64,000 bases of DNA from an uncultured Collinsella sp. (GCA_947507155.1 CANNOC010000010.1:1-64000); one strand, 5' to 3'. Counted from the first letter of the stretch, positions 1 through 8,977 are shown. The notes: generated by a model not told the origin, from the letters alone. Made by a program: numbers and translations.

Positions 1-421
1 ACCGCAGGAAGCTTGGATACGCCTAGGCGCGGTCCAAGAAATCGTCCGCACCCCCGTCGGGCTGGACGTCGAAGAGAAAAAGAGCGTGAACAGTTTTTCT
101 CTGGGAATGAAACGGCGGCTGGATATGGCTACGGCTTTGTTGGGCGACACCGACGTACTAATTTTCGATGAGCCGGCAAATGGATTGGACCCGCTGGGCA
201 TCGAGAGTATATGGGCCCTTATCGGTCGATTGAATCGAGAACAGGGTAAGACCATGCTCGTCTCTAGCCATGATTTGGATGAGTTGGCATCAGTTGCAAC
301 AAGTTGCGTGTTTATTCATGACGGCGAACTGCTGAAAAAGGAATCGATGGACGTCATAAGGGATGAGGCGTCGTCCCTAAAAGAGTATTACAGGCGCTTG
401 ATGAAGGCGGTCTCGCTATGA
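1..421 (+). CDS. ABC transporter ATP-binding protein (3' part, cut by window edge)
   Basis: The frame is open from base 2, so the start and the Walker A loop lie outside the window. What remains carries the ABC signature as NSFSLGMKRRLDMA (bases ~86-127), the Walker B strand DVLIFDEPANGLDP and the switch histidine in MLVSSHDLDEL. This is the hydrolysing subunit of an exporter-type ABC system on the inner face of the membrane. The signature SLGMKRRL and the GLDPLGIESI D-loop resemble the BcrA/CcmA-type ATPases that drive ABC-2 permeases, which fits the two membrane genes that follow. Its stop overlaps the next start (ATGA at 418-421), so the genes are translationally coupled. The substrate (antibiotic, lantibiotic or other) cannot be read from the sequence. 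Confidence 0.9.
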   Translation, partial: PQEAWIRLGAVQEIVRTPVGLDVEEKKSVNSFSLGMKRRLDMATALLGDTDVLIFDEPANGLDPLGIESIWALIGRLNREQGKTMLVSSHDLDELASVATSCVFIHDGELLKKESMDVIRDEASSLKEYYRRLMKAVSL

Positions 422-1242
422 AGCGGGCGATCCATCCCATAAAGGCAGATATGATGCGTTTGCACAGGATGTTTCCGGCGAAGTTTGGTCTTGCGCTTAT
501 TCTGGCGTTCGGCCTTCTCTTCGGTGTCTTTCTAAAAAACGGAACAACGTTGCTCGCCTTTGGCAATAGCGTTTTTGGGGAGGATATTGGTTTCTGCTGG
601 AATGTAATCGATCCTTCTGCACCCGATGAGTCCCTTGTGCGCAGTGCTTTTGCCGGCACGTCTCTGTTCGTTCCGCTCATCGTTTGCCTGGCGATTTTAC
701 AGGAGCGCGGCTATGATGAGGGGCACCGAATTTCTTCAGCAAGAGGTCTTACCCGCTTTAATGGGGTCCTAGCACATGTGCTTTCGTTTGCTTTAATAAT
801 TGGCGTAGCATATAGTGCGCTTTGCCTTCTTCTTTTTGCAATAGCCATAATACGTGGAGGGCATAACCTTTCGCACGATATGCTAACTGCATTTTTGCCT
901 GCAATGATAGTCAACGCTGTATTGGTGATATCGGTTGCGCTGGAGACGGTGACCATCTATCGGATTACAGACAGCGCTGTATTGAGCGGGGCTGCGATAA
1001 TTATTGGATTTGTCATGAGCTTGACGCTCTACGGAACCTTCCTTCAGGCGCCCATACCGTCCTTGCGATGGATTTTCCTTCTTCCGGGGCCGTATCTTGG
1101 AGTCGGATGTGCCCTTGGGTATAGCGATATGGGTCAGCTGACACTTCTGGGATACGGCGTGGCAGCCAGCTGTCTATCGGTATTGATTTACGCTCTCGTG
1201 AGCTTTCGTGCTGGGGGTGTGCTCAATGGCTCGCCAGACTAG
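418..1242 (+). CDS. ABC-2-type membrane permease subunit
   Basis: A 274-residue protein with about six hydrophobic segments and no enzymatic motif. After a basic N-terminus (MKRAIHPIKADMMRLHRMF) comes a first membrane helix, then a short external loop, then five more helices. That is the layout of the membrane half of ABC-2 exporters and of lantibiotic-immunity permeases. The start overlaps the upstream ATPase stop by four bases and the 3' end overlaps the next gene, so the three genes form one transcript. The DNA here is visibly richer in A and T than the flanking core genes, which hints at horizontal acquisition. I infer the function from context, since sequence identity in this family is low. 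Confidence 0.7.
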   Translation: MKRAIHPIKADMMRLHRMFPAKFGLALILAFGLLFGVFLKNGTTLLAFGNSVFGEDIGFCWNVIDPSAPDESLVRSAFAGTSLFVPLIVCLAILQERGYDEGHRISSARGLTRFNGVLAHVLSFALIIGVAYSALCLLLFAIAIIRGGHNLSHDMLTAFLPAMIVNAVLVISVALETVTIYRITDSAVLSGAAIIIGFVMSLTLYGTFLQAPIPSLRWIFLLPGPYLGVGCALGYSDMGQLTLLGYGVAASCLSVLIYALVSFRAGGVLNGSPD

Positions 1243-2044
1243 AAGATTTCTTCATTCAGAATTGAGGCATGTGAGCAAATGGACGTACGCCTTAATCCTG
1301 GTAATTTATGCGTGCATGGTGGTATTGCAGCTTAATTCTTTCCCGATGTGGTTCTGTAGCCTCCGTGAGAACAGTTTCTTGGGCTTTTTCCCAGACCCGA
1401 CACTTCGGCTATCGGCAGAGGATGTCCTTCTATTTGGTAATGCAGAGGTTTTCCGCGGTCTGCTGTTCAACGTGGCCCCGTTGGCTCATGCATTGTTCTT
1501 TCCGTTCATCGCGGCTTGCATTGTGCCGCGCTTTGTCAGCTCGGGCTTTATTGAGGAACCGTGGGGGTTGTCGGAGGCTCGGGGAGGGAAGCGTGTGTGC
1601 GCTATCGTTGCGCGAGTGGTGCTGTCTTCTTTTGCCCTTTTGGGCGCATTTATCCTGTCAAGTGTCGTTTTGTACTGTCTTAACTGCGTAATCGTTTTGG
1701 ATGCTCAGCAGTATTTCAACCTGAATATTTTTTGCTATCGACTTCTTCTGGCGAGTGTCGTCTGCCTTGCATATGTGGTCTCTTGCGTGATTGCTGTTTC
1801 CTATTTTGGGTCCGGCTTCGGTCCGATTGGCATGCTGCTGCTTGTCAATGTTGTAGCGATCTACATACAGCTCGGGGCCAATTCCATGATTCCGCTTCCG
1901 TCCTCGATGCTCATGTGGATTTGCGGTGTGACCCCGTTGGGGGACGGCCAATGCGTTTCGATTTTAATTGACTGCCTAATAAACGTAGCAAGCGTTTTTA
2001 CCATTTGCTTCACTATCGACCGATTGCGGTCGAGATTTATTTGA
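1226..2044 (+). CDS. second ABC-2-type membrane subunit
   Basis: A 272-residue polytopic membrane protein beginning MARQTRRFLHSELRHVSKW, with about six predicted membrane helices separated by short loops. I prefer the ATG at 1226 because a GGGGG stretch lies about eight bases upstream. An in-frame GTG at 1208 would add six residues. It overlaps the 3' end of the preceding permease gene and is the last gene before a strong hairpin, so it is probably the second half of a heterodimeric exporter channel driven by the ATPase at the window edge. There are no recognisable substrate motifs, and codon use is AT-shifted as in the upstream gene. Confidence 0.65.
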   Translation: MARQTRRFLHSELRHVSKWTYALILVIYACMVVLQLNSFPMWFCSLRENSFLGFFPDPTLRLSAEDVLLFGNAEVFRGLLFNVAPLAHALFFPFIAACIVPRFVSSGFIEEPWGLSEARGGKRVCAIVARVVLSSFALLGAFILSSVVLYCLNCVIVLDAQQYFNLNIFCYRLLLASVVCLAYVVSCVIAVSYFGSGFGPIGMLLLVNVVAIYIQLGANSMIPLPSSMLMWICGVTPLGDGQCVSILIDCLINVASVFTICFTIDRLRSRFI

Positions 2045-2082
2045 TTGTTTGTGAGGGATAATCATACCGAGCAAACCAAATG

Positions 2083-2120
2083 CAGGCGGGCGGGCACCGT
2101 GGCTGGTGTTCGCCCGCCTG
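2083..2120. terminator. hairpin between convergent genes
   Basis: CAGGCGGGCG pairs with CGCCCGCCTG, with further CACC/GGTG pairing inside. It sits between the ABC-exporter genes on the plus strand and the amidotransferase on the minus strand. There is no clear T-run on either side, so it could be a bidirectional or weak terminator. Confidence 0.5.
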
Positions 2121-2153
2121 GCATAGGAGGCTTTAACCTGAGTGGTTTGCGGG

Positions 2154-2963
2154 CTAGCGGGCCTGCTTTACCTTGGCCGCCGCCTCGACAAACGACTTCC
2201 ACAGGTTAAAGTCGGTCTCGAGCGTCTGCCAGGTGTACTCGGGATGCCATTGCACACCCAGACAGAACGGCTGGCCTTCGACTTCGATGCACTCGGGAAC
2301 GCCGTCGGTTGCCTTGGCGACCAAGCGCGTGCTCTTACCCAGACGATCGACGCAGCAGTGATGTGCGGAGTTGGTCTGGATCAGCCTGTGCCCGCCAACC
2401 GCGCGCTCCAGCAGCGAGCCCGGCACGACCTCGACAGGATGCACAGGGTCGTTGAGCACGTGGGTATGGCGCCACTGCGTGCGGCCCTCGCGCGCGCCCA
2501 GGCTCGGCACGTCCATGCACAGGGTGCCGCCGGTGGCGACGTTGAGCAGTTGCGTGCCGCGGCAGGTGGTAAAGAGCGGCTTTTTGGCACGGAGCACCTC
2601 GCTTACCAGCTTAAACTCAAAACTATCGCGGATCTCGCAGCAGAGGGTGGGGTCGTAGGGTCGATCATCGCCCCAACGTTTGGGATTGACATCGGGGCCG
2701 CCGGGAATGGCGATGCCGTCGGCGATATCGACGTAATGACGGATGACCTCAATGTCCTCGGTGATGGACATCTGCAGCGGCAGACCGCCGGCGGCAAGAA
2801 TGGCGTCGACAAATACGCTCGCAATCTCCTCGTTGGGGGAGAGCGTCTCGCTCAAATAGGGCTTCGCTTCTTCCCAGCGTGGTGCTACCAGGATAAGCGG
2901 GCGGTCAGCGGGATCGACGTCGACGTGCGGAGTGTAGGACGATGAGGTGCGGGTTCCGATCAT
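2154..2963 (-). CDS. class-I glutamine amidotransferase-like hydrolase (peptidase C26, PuuD-like)
   Basis: A 269-residue cytoplasmic enzyme of the gamma-glutamyl-gamma-aminobutyrate hydrolase type. It has the nucleophile elbow TTCRGTQ (Cys134), the oxyanion region IPGGPDVNP near residue 86, and the His-Glu pair in WHPEY (His240, Glu242), so the Cys-His-Glu triad is complete. The length is typical for PuuD-like hydrolases. These enzymes cleave gamma-glutamyl amides, as in putrescine breakdown, but no other Puu gene is nearby. It lies 87 bases downstream of the amino-acid ABC ATPase on the same strand, so it may act on an imported gamma-glutamyl compound or on glutamine. That link is inference. 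No good ribosome-binding site precedes the ATG. Confidence 0.85.
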   Translation of the reverse strand: MIGTRTSSSYTPHVDVDPADRPLILVAPRWEEAKPYLSETLSPNEEIASVFVDAILAAGGLPLQMSITEDIEVIRHYVDIADGIAIPGGPDVNPKRWGDDRPYDPTLCCEIRDSFEFKLVSEVLRAKKPLFTTCRGTQLLNVATGGTLCMDVPSLGAREGRTQWRHTHVLNDPVHPVEVVPGSLLERAVGGHRLIQTNSAHHCCVDRLGKSTRLVAKATDGVPECIEVEGQPFCLGVQWHPEYTWQTLETDFNLWKSFVEAAAKVKQAR

Positions 2964-3050
2964 GGGTGCGGCTTTCGAATCCGGGTGGACATGGCACAGG
3001 GGCGGCGCAGGACAAACGCTGGTGATGAATTTGCCCGCGTGACAATTGGG

Positions 3051-3815
3051 TTAGTGGCCCTTAATGGAGTTGAGGAAGTCCTGGGCGCGCTTGGTCTGGG
3101 GGTGGTCGAAGAACTCGTCGGGCGTGCCGGTTTCCACGATCTGGCCGTCGGCCATAAACACGACGCGATCGGCAACGCGGCGGGCGAAGTTCATCTCGTG
3201 CGTGATGACGATCATCGTCATGCCCTGCTGAGCCAGACGGACCATGACCTCGAGCACCTCGTTGATCATTTCGGGGTCAAGGGCGCTCGTGGGCTCGTCA
3301 AAAAGCATGACCTTGGGCTGCATGGCAAGCGAGCGGGCGATGGCTACACGCTGTTGCTGGCCGCCTGAGAGCTGTGCGGGCACCTTATCGGCCTGCTCGG
3401 CCACGCCTACGCGGCTCAGCAGGTCCATGGCGCGCTCACGGGCCTCGTCCTTGGAGACGCCCAGCACGTCGACCGGTCCCAGCATGACGTTCTGCAGTAC
3501 GGTCATATGCGCGAATAGGTTGAACTGCTGAAACACCATGCCCAGCTCGGCACGCATGCGGGCAAGGTCCTTGCCTTCCTGCGGCAGGGGCTCGCCCTCG
3601 ATGAGGATCTCGCCCGAGTCGATGGTCTCCAAGCGGTTGATGGTGCGGCACATGGTTGACTTGCCCGAGCCCGAGGGCCCGATCACAACGACGACCTCGC
3701 CGCGATCGACCGAGAGATTGATGTCGTTGAGGACATGTAGATCGCCATAGTGCTTATCGACGTGCTTGAGCTCAATCAGCGGCTGATTGCCGGTAGAAGA
3801 AGTGCTCTGTGCCAT
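3051..3815 (-). CDS. polar amino-acid ABC transporter ATPase (GlnQ type)
   Basis: A 254-residue ATPase. Walker A is GPSGSGKST (residues 46-54), the Q-loop is in [16 protein letters not shown], the signature is LSGGQQQR, Walker B is [13 protein letters not shown] and the H-loop is [10 protein letters not shown]. This pattern is characteristic of the GlnQ/HisP polar amino-acid uptake family. The start at 3815 is supported by AAGGAG eight bases upstream. A longer reading frame to 3995 runs back into the permease gene and looks spurious. It is the fourth gene of a minus-strand operon (binding lipoprotein, permease, permease, ATPase) and would power import of an amino acid such as glutamine, glutamate, cystine or a basic residue. 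Confidence 0.95.
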   Translation of the reverse strand: MAQSTSSTGNQPLIELKHVDKHYGDLHVLNDINLSVDRGEVVVVIGPSGSGKSTMCRTINRLETIDSGEILIEGEPLPQEGKDLARMRAELGMVFQQFNLFAHMTVLQNVMLGPVDVLGVSKDEARERAMDLLSRVGVAEQADKVPAQLSGGQQQRVAIARSLAMQPKVMLFDEPTSALDPEMINEVLEVMVRLAQQGMTMIVITHEMNFARRVADRVVFMADGQIVETGTPDEFFDHPQTKRAQDFLNSIKGH

Positions 3816-3852
3816 GGTACTCGGCTCCTTATGACTCGAAATGGTAAAAGCG

Positions 3853-4686
3853 TTAGCGGATGATGGTCGCGCCGGTCTTGTGCGAAACGTAGACAGCGGC
3901 CTTGTTAATCGCGACGTTGATGAGGATGTAGATGACCGCGATAACCAGGTAGACCGACACGAGGGCGTCGTAGTTGGTAATGAGCACACGGGCATTTTGC
4001 ATGAGGTCGGGGTAGCTCACCACGTAGGCGACGGTGGTATCTTTGACTACGACCACGAGCTGCGAAATCAACGACGGAATGATAAACCGAATCGCCTGCG
4101 GCAATACGATTTTAAAGGTGATTTTAGCCTTGGAGAGACCGAGCGCTTGGGCCGCCTCGACCTGGCCACGCGGCACGGCGTTGACGCCGGCGCGGAAGAT
4201 CTCGGCGAGTACGCCGGCTGCGGCGAGCGCGACGGGAAGCGTGAGCATCCAAAACGACGGTAGCGCGATCTTGTACTGGGGCAGCACCAAAAAGAAGAAG
4301 TAGATGAACAGCAGACTCGGCACGCCGCGGAAGAAATCGGTGAGCACGCGGCAGACCAGCTGCAGCGGCTTGATGTCGCTGGTGCGGCCGAGCATAAGGC
4401 CTAAGCCCAGTACCAGCGCGATGGCGCCAGCGGTGAGTGCGACCTTGACGGTGCCCTCAAAGCCGGCAAGCAGGAACTTCCAGGTGGTGAGGTGCGTAAA
4501 GAAGTACCAGTAGTGGACCGAAAGCTGACCGGTCACATAAAAGCGCTGCAGTACCAAGGTGATGAGCGCTGCCACGGCAACCAATGAGATGGCGGTGCCG
4601 ATGCGAATCTTGACGCGCATCTTGGGGCCGGGAGCCTCGTAGAGCGCATCACGCATGGTAAGCGCAGGGGAGGAATGCTTGCTCAT
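3853..4686 (-). CDS. amino-acid ABC transporter permease
   Basis: A 277-residue HisM/GlnP-type permease. After a ~30-residue cytoplasmic N-terminus and a first helix it carries about five membrane segments and the EAA cytoplasmic loop [20 protein letters not shown], which docks on the ATPase. Its start overlaps the stop of the upstream permease by four bases (ATGA). Two different permease subunits in tandem indicate a heterodimeric channel, as in glutamate or histidine importers. The N-terminal extension before the first helix is a little longer than in GlnP. Confidence 0.92.
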   Translation of the reverse strand: MSKHSSPALTMRDALYEAPGPKMRVKIRIGTAISLVAVAALITLVLQRFYVTGQLSVHYWYFFTHLTTWKFLLAGFEGTVKVALTAGAIALVLGLGLMLGRTSDIKPLQLVCRVLTDFFRGVPSLLFIYFFFLVLPQYKIALPSFWMLTLPVALAAAGVLAEIFRAGVNAVPRGQVEAAQALGLSKAKITFKIVLPQAIRFIIPSLISQLVVVVKDTTVAYVVSYPDLMQNARVLITNYDALVSVYLVIAVIYILINVAINKAAVYVSHKTGATIIR

Positions 4687-5342
4687 CGGAGGATCCTCAC
4701 CTTCTTATCGATATAGTTGCCAATGTGGCTCACCACAAAGGCCGTGCCCAGGTAGCCGAGCGCCGAGATAAAGAACGCGGCGACGCCGCCGAGCGAGCGC
4801 GTGTTGATATAGCTCACCACGCCGGTGAGCTCCTGCGGTTGCAACGGCACCTGGCTGCCGAGCGCGGTGGTGAGCATGACGGCGATAAAGAGGTTGGTCA
4901 TGGGCAGCACGCTCGAGCGCAGCGCCTGCGGAATCACGATCTTGGCGAGGATACGGCTGAAGCTCATGCCCAGCGAGCGGGCGGCTTCCACCTGGCCGAC
5001 GCCGACGGTGTTGATGCCGCTCATAAAGTTCTCGGAGCCAAAGGCCGAGCCCAAAAGAACTGTGGCGACGATAACGCAGGTGCGATAGGGCAGGACGACC
5101 TTGAGCGGTGGCAGTGCGTAGACGACGATGATGAGCAGCGCGATGCCGGGGATGTTACGGAAGACCTGAACATACAGGTCGCCAAAGACACGCAGCGGCT
5201 TGAGCGGCGACACGCGCATCACAGTGACGGCGACGGCCAGCACCATGGCGATGGCAAACGACTCAAGCGTCATGCCCCAGGTTGCTAGCAGCGCGTCGAT
5301 ATAGTTCTGGCCATAGAGCGACCAGAGCTCGTAGAGACTCAT
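4683..5342 (-). CDS. amino-acid ABC transporter permease
   Basis: A 219-residue permease of the HisMQ/GlnP family, with five or so membrane helices and an EAA loop (VEAARSLGMSFSRILAKIVIP). GGGAGG seven bases upstream supports the ATG at 5342. It is the first permease gene after the binding-protein gene and is separated from it by a 138-bp gap containing a GC-rich hairpin. It would pair with the 277-residue permease to form the channel of the importer. Confidence 0.92.
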   Translation of the reverse strand: MSLYELWSLYGQNYIDALLATWGMTLESFAIAMVLAVAVTVMRVSPLKPLRVFGDLYVQVFRNIPGIALLIIVVYALPPLKVVLPYRTCVIVATVLLGSAFGSENFMSGINTVGVGQVEAARSLGMSFSRILAKIVIPQALRSSVLPMTNLFIAVMLTTALGSQVPLQPQELTGVVSYINTRSLGGVAAFFISALGYLGTAFVVSHIGNYIDKKVRILR

Positions 5343-5366
5343 GCAGACCTCCCGCCGATAAGGAAA

Positions 5367-5392
5367 GGGGCTCCCGTGTGTACGGAAGCCCC
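5367..5392 (-). terminator. intra-operon hairpin (attenuator-like)
   Basis: On the minus strand GGGGCTTCCG is followed closely by CGGGAGCCCC, and the hairpin is followed by TTTCC. It lies between the binding-protein gene and the first permease gene. Partial termination here would give more binding protein than permease, as is common for solute-binding-protein operons. One mismatch in a ten-base stem and the weak T-tract point to a leaky signal. Confidence 0.55.
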
Positions 5393-5480
5393 GACAACTC
5401 AGTGAGGAAACAGTTTATCGCAATAAAGCGCATCATGCGTTTCCATATGGTTTCGTTGCGGCCGTTACCAGGCTCGCTGC

Positions 5481-6476
5481 CTAGGCCCCGATCTCGGGCA
5501 GCTCGGGAACATTGGTGTCGCCCGTACGGTCGCCGATGCAGATCTGCCACAGCTCAGTCCAGGTACCGTCGTCCTCGATCTTCTTAAGGAAGTCGTTGAC
5601 AAAGGCGACGCCGTCGGAATCGAGCGGCAGACCGATGCCATAGGGCTCCTTGCTGCCGAAGGGCTTGCCGGCGATCTTGTACTTACCGGGCTCGCGGACC
5701 AGGGCGCTCTGCTGCATGTTGTTATCGATGACGTAGGCGTCAACGCGGCCCTGCTGGAGTGCCTGGCGGGCCTCCTCGTCGGTCTTGAACTCCTGCTGGC
5801 TGGCCTTGGGGGCGAACTCCTCCAGGATGGCGGGACCGTTGGAGCCGGACTGGACGGCGACGTTCTTGTCGACCAGGTCGTCGACGCTCTTGATGTCGTC
5901 GTTGTCGGCGAGCACTAGGATAGCTTGCTGCGTGTAGTAATAGGGACCGGCAAAGGAAACGAGTTTCTTGCGCTCGTCGGTAATGGTGTAGGTGGCAAAG
6001 ACAGCGTCGACCTGGCCGTTCTGCAGGACGGACTCGCGCGTGTCCGAGGTCACCTGGGTGATCTCGACCTTGTTCTCGCCCAGAATGTAGTTGGACAGGA
6101 GCTGTGCGATACCGGCGTCGAAGCCGCGGGTCTGACCGTCTTTCTCGTTGAGGAGGGAGAAGAGCGTGGAGGTCTGAACGCCACCGATCTTAAAGACGCC
6201 GGCGTCCTTAACGGCCGTGGCCCAGGTGCTGGCGGCGATGGCGTCGTCATCGGCCTTGGGCCCGTTGTCGACGAGCTTGTCGAATGCCTTAGCGTCGAGC
6301 GTGGCGGAAACTTCGGTATCCTTGGAGCTCTTGGAGGAGCCGGCGGCGGAACCCTTGTCGGCCTCGGCGCTGGTGTCGGAGCAGCCGGCAAGACCAAGGC
6401 CGGCGACGGTTGCGAAGGTGGCGGCAACGAAGCCGCGGCGGTCGAGAACGACCTGCTGGGAGAGGTTCTTGCTCAT
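5481..6476 (-). CDS. amino-acid-binding lipoprotein of ABC importer
   Basis: A 331-residue extracellular substrate-binding protein. The N-terminus has a twin-arginine-like start (LDRRGFVAATFATVAG) and the lipobox LAGC, so Cys32 would be lipid-modified after Lgt action. A Ser/Gly/Lys-rich linker follows. The SBP_bac_3 domain then runs from about residue 80 to the end, including FKIGGVQTSTLFSLLNEKDG, the typical FDAGIAQLL and FATYTITDERK, and AGPYYYTQQAILV. It is the first gene of the importer operon and has its own promoter-like sequence. The substrate is a polar amino acid. The FATYTITDERK block is typical of glutamate/glutamine- and cystine-type binders, but I cannot assign one. Confidence 0.93.
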   Translation of the reverse strand: MSKNLSQQVVLDRRGFVAATFATVAGLGLAGCSDTSAEADKGSAAGSSKSSKDTEVSATLDAKAFDKLVDNGPKADDDAIAASTWATAVKDAGVFKIGGVQTSTLFSLLNEKDGQTRGFDAGIAQLLSNYILGENKVEITQVTSDTRESVLQNGQVDAVFATYTITDERKKLVSFAGPYYYTQQAILVLADNDDIKSVDDLVDKNVAVQSGSNGPAILEEFAPKASQQEFKTDEEARQALQQGRVDAYVIDNNMQQSALVREPGKYKIAGKPFGSKEPYGIGLPLDSDGVAFVNDFLKKIEDDGTWTELWQICIGDRTGDTNVPELPEIGA

Positions 6477-6519
6477 GGTAGAACACCTTTCTCAATAAAA
6501 TCCCTAGCGGTTGAGTAGA

Positions 6520-6549
6520 GTTATACCCTATCCCGCTCAAATGGGTCAA
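6520..6549 (-). promoter_or_regulatory. sigma-70-like promoter for the amino-acid importer operon
   Basis: On the minus strand TTGACC (6549-6544) and TATAAC (6525-6520) are separated by 18 bases, about 45 bases upstream of the binding-protein start codon. This is one of the best promoter matches in the window. No clear operator is visible. Confidence 0.6.
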
Positions 6550-6596
6550 CACGAAATAACTCAGAAACATACTTGTCTTATGGGTAATTCTACCTA

Positions 6597-6644
6597 CCAA
6601 AAAGGGACAGGTTTATTTTGGCAGGTTTTATCTGGGCAAACGTT
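6597..6644 (+). repeat. 48-bp dispersed GGGACAGG repeat, copy 1
   Basis: Begins CCAAAAAGGGACAGG, continues through TTTTGGCAGG and ends CAAACGTT. Near-identical copies lie at 48551-48598 (inverted) and 53441-53488, each just outside a gene. Each copy contains CCAAAA and TTTTGG arms and can fold into a hairpin, as REP elements do. Confidence 0.8.
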
Positions 6645-6695
6645 GATTATTACAGCTAAGAAAGCGTTTTGCGGGCGGCCGGTCTCGTTGTTTTG

Positions 6696-6911
6696 TCTCA
6701 ATCTGTAACAGGTAGACGAGGAAATGGGTTCTAGCTGTTACAGATCGAGATTATCTCTTCAGGGGGATTCGAATGTCTCGATCTGTAACATCTGGACGGA
6801 CAAAAGGTCTCTAGCTGTTACAGATTGAGACAAAGGTCTGGGACTAAGATGTCTTATCTAGATCTGCCACATCTGGACGAGGATTTATCCTCTAGATGTT
6901 ACAGATTGAGA
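6696..6911. repeat. three 55-bp palindromic repeats at ~80-bp period
   Basis: Units at 6696-6750, 6776-6830 and 6857-6911 each begin TCTnnATCTGnnACA and end TGTTACAGATnGAGA. Unit 1 pairs its left TCTCAATCTGTAACA imperfectly with its own right arm, and pairs it perfectly with the right arms of units 2 and 3. The 25- and 26-bp spacers are unrelated to each other. They fill the gap between the importer operon promoter and the dxs terminator. No gene or transposase is visible in 6550-6967. The units are diverged but the spacing is conserved, which suggests a duplicated palindromic element or a cluster of protein-binding sites. Confidence 0.8.
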
Positions 6912-6922
6912 TAATCGCGCCG

Positions 6923-6965
6923 CGAAAACAAAAACCTCCGCAGGGGTGCTTCCCTTGCGGAGGTT
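6923..6965 (-). terminator. rho-independent terminator of dxs
   Basis: On the minus strand, directly after the dxs stop, AACCTCCGCA pairs with TGCGGAGGTT and is followed by TTTTTGTTTT. Both the strong stem and the T-run are present. Confidence 0.88.
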
Positions 6966-6967
6966 AT

Positions 6968-8749
6968 TTACTCGTTGAGTAGCCTTACGGCTTCGGCGGC
7001 CATGTTCTCGACCGTCATGCCGTTCTGAGCGAGCAGCTCGTTGGGGTCGTAGCGGTCGGGGAAGCCCTTGGCGATACCAAAGGTGTGCGTGCGCACAGGC
7101 GTGCAGGCCAAGTAGCACGCGACACGCTCGCCCCACCCACCGTCCAAGATGCCGTCCTCGAGGGTGACGACAACGCGATGCTCGGCGGCAAGGCTGTCGA
7201 GAAACTTGCGGTCAAGCTCGGTTGCAAAGCGCGGGTTGACGAGCGTGGCCTCGATGCCGTACTCGGCAGCCAAGCGGTTTGCCACGCGCTCGCCCAGTTC
7301 AAAGAAGTCGCCAAGCGCAAGCACGGCTACATCGCGGCCCTGACGCGCGACGTTGTAGCGCACGACGCTGTAATCGGCGCCCTCGGCGGGCGCCAGATCG
7401 GGACGGCTTACCAGGCCGATGCCCGGTACGCGGATTGCCACGGGATGCTCGCGGTGGTCGAGCGACCAGCTCAGCATGGACAGGTATTCTTCCATGCAGG
7501 CCGGTGCCAGGTAGCGCATGTTGGGAAGTCCGCCCAGCATGGAAATATCAAAGAACGAGAGGTGCGTCTCGGACGTTGTGCCAAAGACCGAAGCGCCAAA
7601 CACCAGGATGGTTGCGGGGGCGTCGTTGAGGCACAGGTCGTGCCACAGTTCATCGTAGGCGCGCTGCAAAAACGTGCCGTATGCGCCAAAGACCGGCTTG
7701 GCGCCGGCGCTGGCGAGCGCGGTGGCAAAGGTGACGGCGTGTTCTTCGGCAATGCCCACGTCGACAAACTGCTTGCCTGCCGCGGCGCGAAGCTCGGGCG
7801 TAAAGCCCATGATATAGGGCGTGGCAGCCGTGATAGCGACAACCTGCGGGTCGTTCGCGATAGCGGCGTTGAGTGCCTCGCTCGTAATATCGGCATAGGT
7901 GCGCGGTGCGGGCTCGCTCGGGTGGCCCGGGCAAAGTTTGCGACCGGTTGCCATATCGAAGGGCCCCACATGATGCCAGTGCTCGGGGTCGCTCTGGGCT
8001 GGCTCAAAGCCCTTGCCCTTGGCGGTGGAGACGTGCAGCACGATGGGATGATCGATATCGCGCAGCTCCTGCAGCGTATCGACCAGCGCTTGGACATCGT
8101 TACCGGCGTCCAGGTAGCGATAGTCGAGCCCCAGCGCGCGGAAAACGTTGCGCTCGCAGGTGCCGTTGCTGGCGCGCAGCTCGGCCAGATTGCGATACAG
8201 GCCACCGTGGTTTTCGGCAATGGACTGGTCGTTATCGTTGACGATAATGATCAAGTTGCTGTCGAGATCGGCGGCATTGTTAAAGCCCTCAAACGCCAGA
8301 CCGCCCGAAAGCGAGCCGTCGCCAATAACGGTAATGACGTTATACGTGTCACCCGCCAGGTCGCGCGCGTGGGCAAGACCGCAGCCCAAGCTCACCGAGG
8401 TCGAGGTGTGACCCATGGCAAACAGGTCATGCTCGGACTCGTCGGGATTGGCAAAGCCAGAGGCCTCGCCATAACGCTCCGGATCGATATAGGTGTACGC
8501 GCGCCCGGTCAGCGCCTTGTGGGCGTAGGTCTGGTGCGAAACGTCAAAGACAATCTTGTCGGTGGGGGAGTTAAACACGCGGTGGAGCGCGACCGTGAGC
8601 TCAACGACGCCCAGGTTGGGGGCAACGTGTCCGCCGACAGCGGCGGAGCTTTCGAGGATGGCGTGGCGAATCTCGTCGCAGAGCTGCGGGAGCTCGGCGC
8701 GATTAAGAGCCTTGACGTCCTCGGGCGTTGTCGTTTGCGTAAGCAGCAT
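6968..8749 (-). CDS. dxs: 1-deoxy-D-xylulose-5-phosphate synthase
   Basis: A 593-residue thiamine-diphosphate enzyme that condenses pyruvate and glyceraldehyde-3-phosphate to DXP, the entry to the MEP isoprenoid pathway and to thiamine and pyridoxal synthesis. The N-terminal third has HVAPNLGVVELTVALH and the ThDP/Mg motif GDGSLSGG (143-150) with the following N in FNNAADL. The central pyrimidine-binding domain has DVGIAEEHAV, and the C-terminal transketolase domain has LVNPRF. It is slightly shorter than the usual 620-640 residues and lacks part of the loop between the first two domains, as in the DXS-like branch found in some anaerobes. No other MEP gene is adjacent. A terminator follows. 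Confidence 0.93.
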   Translation of the reverse strand: MLLTQTTTPEDVKALNRAELPQLCDEIRHAILESSAAVGGHVAPNLGVVELTVALHRVFNSPTDKIVFDVSHQTYAHKALTGRAYTYIDPERYGEASGFANPDESEHDLFAMGHTSTSVSLGCGLAHARDLAGDTYNVITVIGDGSLSGGLAFEGFNNAADLDSNLIIIVNDNDQSIAENHGGLYRNLAELRASNGTCERNVFRALGLDYRYLDAGNDVQALVDTLQELRDIDHPIVLHVSTAKGKGFEPAQSDPEHWHHVGPFDMATGRKLCPGHPSEPAPRTYADITSEALNAAIANDPQVVAITAATPYIMGFTPELRAAAGKQFVDVGIAEEHAVTFATALASAGAKPVFGAYGTFLQRAYDELWHDLCLNDAPATILVFGASVFGTTSETHLSFFDISMLGGLPNMRYLAPACMEEYLSMLSWSLDHREHPVAIRVPGIGLVSRPDLAPAEGADYSVVRYNVARQGRDVAVLALGDFFELGERVANRLAAEYGIEATLVNPRFATELDRKFLDSLAAEHRVVVTLEDGILDGGWGERVACYLACTPVRTHTFGIAKGFPDRYDPNELLAQNGMTVENMAAEAVRLLNE

Positions 8750-8977
8750 CGTTGTGGGTTACTCCATGCGAATCGAGCGCCGGCGCTCCCTCGGCCGGCA
8801 CAATTGCACAAAACAGTCTCGCACATTTTGGCGTTTGATATGTGACGGCGGCGCGGTAATTCGCCAACTGGCGGGGCAAAACGTTTTGTCCGATGCCATA
8901 CTGGTAGATTCGATGATGATTTTATTCAATGCGTGCAGGACGTGGCTTGCCGCCGTGAGCCGCTGGAAGGAGGCAGC

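Noticed and set aside
6696..6911. CRISPR-like regular repeats
   Set aside because: The 55-bp units are themselves palindromes and diverge from each other. There are only three and no cas gene is visible.
7085..8845. 586-codon open frame opposite dxs
   Set aside because: It is the complement of a well-supported gene, has no family motif and no ribosome-binding site, and arises from high GC.
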